Shown one piece after another: positions 61,021 through 64,000 of a stretch of 64,000 nt of DNA. Numbering within the stretch: the first letter of the stretch is position 1; every line of letters starts with the position of its first letter. A program made the translations under genes and the position numbers. The notes beneath the pieces were generated by a model, which was not told the origin of the DNA, did no database searches, and worked only from the letters and a program-made list of their open reading frames with translations. The stretch covers positions 48,978,001 through 49,042,000 of the forward strand of contig CM060731.1 of assembly GCA_030704615.1 (NCBI GenBank), in the 5' to 3' direction. The DNA is from Takakia lepidozioides. Lineage: Eukaryota; Streptophyta; Takakiopsida; Takakiales; Takakiaceae.

Positions 61021-63381
61021 TCAAAGAGAATTTGGCGGAGCCCTACGTGAGGTGTCCCGCTGCAGAAGGGTGATGACTTCTCCGTAGCCTAGTGTGGCTT
61101 GGTGAATGAATTGGTCTCTCTTACCGTCGCAGCACATAATTACAAAGTATATGTAATATTGATGCTTGCAGGGGACCCACTTCCCTCTCATGCCGAGAGC
61201 GCCCTCACGCATCGTTACAAAATCCGGACAAGTGCACGTAGGGAAATTCCCCACGTCAACCTGATATTTTTTGCCATGAAGAACTGAGCCAATAGACAGC
61301 ATTGTGTAAATCCGTCCATACCCCGGGGCAGGGACTTCGGTGATACGAGTCACCCGAGCCTGCAAAATTCTAGCCGATTCCATCTTGCAGTCGTGATCTG
61401 CACCCGAAGCGATACGGCGCACTGTTTTTCCATCTCTTTTTGTTGGGTGGGAGTCGGCACTGGGTGGAGGAATTGCCGGAGCATGTGGCACATCTGTGCG
61501 GACAGTGCATGAGGGTACCACCCGGGACCGTGCAAGACAGAACCCTCTCTCCTCCAGCATGCTTATCTCGGTTGATGACAGCGACGTCCCAAGTTTCACA
61601 GGCCAAATTGCGGGGGGAGGGGGCTTCATTATCACCGAAGGACGAACTATTCCCTTGACGCATCGTGCCATATCGTCTGGGCAGAACCAGAACTTGTGGT
61701 CCTTTGACTCCCCACTAGGAGCTGGAGTCCCCCTGGAGCCTTTGCATATTTTTTATTTGCATTTCTTGAAAGAGAGGGTCCAAATTGCCATGCAAGCCAC
61801 TCTAGATCCTGGTGGGGTGCGTTCTATATGCCACTCACTGTCAATGCAATCATATTCATACACCATGGACACCACCTCCTCCAATGGGATTCCTGCTGTT
61901 GTGCTTGCATGATCTGCACCTGCTCCACTGGAGGAGGACCCACCTGGGAAGGGGCGGGCACACGATTTAGTCTGCACTGGAGACACCTTTGGTATAGAGA
62001 AATTGACCCTGTCCGGCCGATGGGAATCTCCATCCGACCCTGGAGGAGTGTTCAATTTCCTTTTGCATGATCCAAATCTTTCCTCGCCTTCCAAATGGGG
62101 GATCCTGGATTGCAAAGGGGAGCCTTCAGTGCACCTATTCAGAGCTTTGGCCATCTTCGATGGGTCTCCAGACCTACTCGCAGTCCTTAGCATCAACAAA
62201 GTCGTATCAGGGCCCTTGCCTCCGCCCCGTCCCATCAGAAAATTGCGGTACCTGGTTTGTTGTGTAAGTGCCCGCACCATGTCATCAGCAGTGGCCACAT
62301 ACAAATCACGTCCTGCTTTGGTAAACTGCTGCATCCAGGCGTTGTGAACAGTCTCCGCCAAATTACAAGACGGCATGTCAGCCAAGTCCTCCAAGGATAT
62401 GTCCTGCAGGAGGCATTGCATGCAAATGTGAGGAACGAAAGGAAATGGAAGAGGTTATGCAAGTGACAATCCAACAACCCCAAACAAACAGGCACGATGC
62501 AAAGTGAAATTTGTGTTTCCGGGATTGAAGAGGCTTACCGTCGTCATGAAAGCTCCCCACTGTCTGTACCTGAAGTGCCAGAAAACCAACCAGTCCTCCA
62601 ACTCCTTCAGGTGGATACCAGTAGCAACACCAGAGGAGAACCACCAAGCCCGGATTGCTTGGTAAGTGCTTTCAGCTTCTCCCATTGAGGTGGAATTTTT
62701 GTACTTGAGGCAAAGCCTTCTGTGCTCCAACTGAAGGTCAGGGCGAATGCAGCGCTTTGTATGACGTGCCAGAGATTGACTCCAATGGAAGAGGCATGTG
62801 CGCTCCCTATTTTTCATTGGGACCTTAGGATCCCCCGAACCAAACACGCGCCGAACTGCATTGAAATTTGCCTGTGCACTATCAGCCATGAAGCCCGCAA
62901 AATTTGTGTTCTGCATTCCATTGCACTACATGACGGCCAAGAACGAATTCCACATGAACATCTGGGATTCAGTGTCCTCCGACTGCATATCACAAATTGC
63001 TATGGAGAGCACACGCTGGTACGCTGGATCGTACACATGGCACGCCATGGTTGTCCAACCCTTCACCCATTTGCAGTGATCAAACATTAACCAACATTTA
63101 GCCAAATCTCCTCCAGGTTGCATTCGGCAGACTATGCTTACACCACTGCCTTCACCCACTGTGGACATCTTGAACAAATACACCTTGGACGAGCCCTGAC
63201 CAGGGAAGATACTGTTTTGAATGAATTCATAACGACTCCTCCGTTTGAGGTCCATAATGTTATCCATGAATCCAGCACTGCCTGTGCCCATTCTGAGTGC
63301 ATTCACCTGGTTTCGAATATTGGGAGAGCTCAACACGGAGAAATGGTCAATCACTGCATCAAGCGAATCTACATCCAGCAT
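61021..63381 (-). pseudogene. MULE (Mutator-like) transposase with SWIM zinc finger, one stop codon
   Basis: Minus strand. Exon from 63381 to 62539: transposase core with WLMFDHCKWVKGWTTMACHV, AICDMQSEDTESQMFMW, FAGFMADSAQANFNAV and RTCLFHWSQSLARHTKRC, typical of the MULE domain; a TAG at 62926-62928 interrupts it in otherwise unbroken frame. A GT donor follows MTT. The next exon starts at 62403 (DISLEDLADMPSCNLAETVH) and continues to about 61753. The last part, 61671-61021, holds a SWIM finger: YQVDVGNFPTCTCPDF and later WVPCKH. The gene may begin further upstream (63.4-63.6 kb), where frames are broken. It could also be a domesticated relative; the stop argues against function. Confidence 0.8.
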
Positions 63382-63688
63382 TGGTTGTGTCGCATCCCCT
63401 TCACCCAGTAAGTGTTTTTTGAGGAATGCCTTGCTAGCTGCAAGCGCTATAGCAGAAGGTGTTGCAGAAGGGGCATTTGTGGAACTCCTGCTTCAGCAGA
63501 TTTCTAGCGATGTCCACGCTATCCCTGCAACTTCCTTTGGACACAGGATGCTCGTGTGCAGGGATGCCTCGGCGTGAGCACAGCCGCGCTCACGCCACAT
63601 CACCTTGAACGAACGCCACGTCACCGGGCTCACTCCACATCATCGAGCTTAAAAGCCACGTCAACGCGCGCCAATTAAGAAGCAAACT

Positions 63689-63722
63689 GTATTTCCGCGG
63701 AAGAGCACCCTCAACCGCGGAA
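63689..63722. repeat. Short hairpin
   Basis: TTTCCGCGG and CCGCGGAAA form a perfect 9-base inverted repeat around a 14-base loop. Confidence 0.6.
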
Positions 63723-63774
63723 ACAAGTTCGACGAAATAATAAAAGGACGTGGTCATCCCCACCTGAAAGCAAC

Positions 63775-63970
63775 AATTGAATGCAGGATGGATGAATGTA
63801 GAGTGGATGAGAAATATATGGATATGTGGGAACAATGCAAGTGAATGGATGAATGTGGGATGGATGTTGAATGGTGGAAAACATTCTTGAATGGAGGATG
63901 CATGAATACACAATAGATGAATGCACAATGGATATGACATGAGTGTGAGGGGTTGAGGGGATGGATTCAT
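63775..63970. repeat. Minisatellite, GGATGAATG-like units
   Basis: Degenerate tandem units such as GGATGGATGAATG and GTGGATGAG. It produces long but meaningless low-complexity frames on both strands. Confidence 0.8.
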
Positions 63971-64000
63971 GAAGATTGACATTTGAATCCGAGTAGATTG

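Noticed and set aside
60648-63595. Terminal inverted repeats of the MULE element
   Set aside because: GTGAGC/GCTCAC clusters lie on both sides, but the match is short and imperfect and no target duplication is visible.
63590-63982. 130-codon minus-strand open frame
   Set aside because: Its sequence is the translation of the GGATGAATG minisatellite.

Overview
This window is nuclear DNA from a land plant. It holds spliced genes with introns of about 100 to 900 bp from plant families: cytosolic GAPDH, NPF nitrate/peptide transporter, ABCG half-transporter, PIP aquaporin, F-box, PPR and an organellar DNA-binding (OSB/PDF-motif) family. Between them lie Copia, Gypsy, MULE, hAT-like and SINE-like elements in many states of decay. 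Long introns and the PPR/OSB content fit a non-flowering land plant (bryophyte, lycophyte or fern grade). That placement is inference; nothing here fixes the species.

Layout. 0.4-4.9 kb: GAPDH gene (+), 11 recognisable coding exons, two with GC-AG introns. 5.9 kb: orphan NPF first exon (+). 7.6-15.0 kb: five-exon NPF gene (-) with a one-base frameshift, a 233-bp tandem duplication of its 3' end and a shrunken Copia element in intron 4. 15.4-20.2 kb: full-length but dead Copia element (+) with 5-bp target duplication. 20.9-21.2 kb: F-box fragment. 21.6-26.9 kb: ABCG transporter with an intact frame through ten exons (+) but no 3' end; a matching last exon lies upstream in opposite orientation. 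27.6-30.97 kb: repeat-rich DNA with a tRNA-like SINE head and a RING protein reading frame (-). 30.97-33.9 kb: Gypsy 3' half and a possible Copia-type solo LTR. 34.5-35.9 kb: intact one-exon F-box gene (+), with a decayed copy at 37.1 kb. 38.55-40.47 kb: PIP aquaporin (-), complete. 41-53.5 kb: mostly non-genic, with two hAT-like non-autonomous elements (8-bp target duplications), a nested SINE-like unit, a long fold-back and an LTR-like promoter region. 53-55 kb: unidentified exons (-) and a frameshifted trihelix gene (+). 56.4-60.6 kb: array of partial OSB/PDF-motif gene copies (+) with a PPR pseudogene embedded. 61-63.4 kb: MULE transposase (-) with a SWIM finger. 63.8-64 kb: minisatellite.

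Likely working genes are GAPDH, the F-box gene and the PIP aquaporin. The NPF and ABCG genes look recently damaged. Most of the remaining coding signal is transposon or pseudogene. The most interesting points are the PDF-motif array around a PPR pseudogene, the two hAT-like elements, the mosaic relationship of the two Copia elements, and the apparently inverted 3' end of the ABCG gene. Everything was read by eye; no database search was possible.
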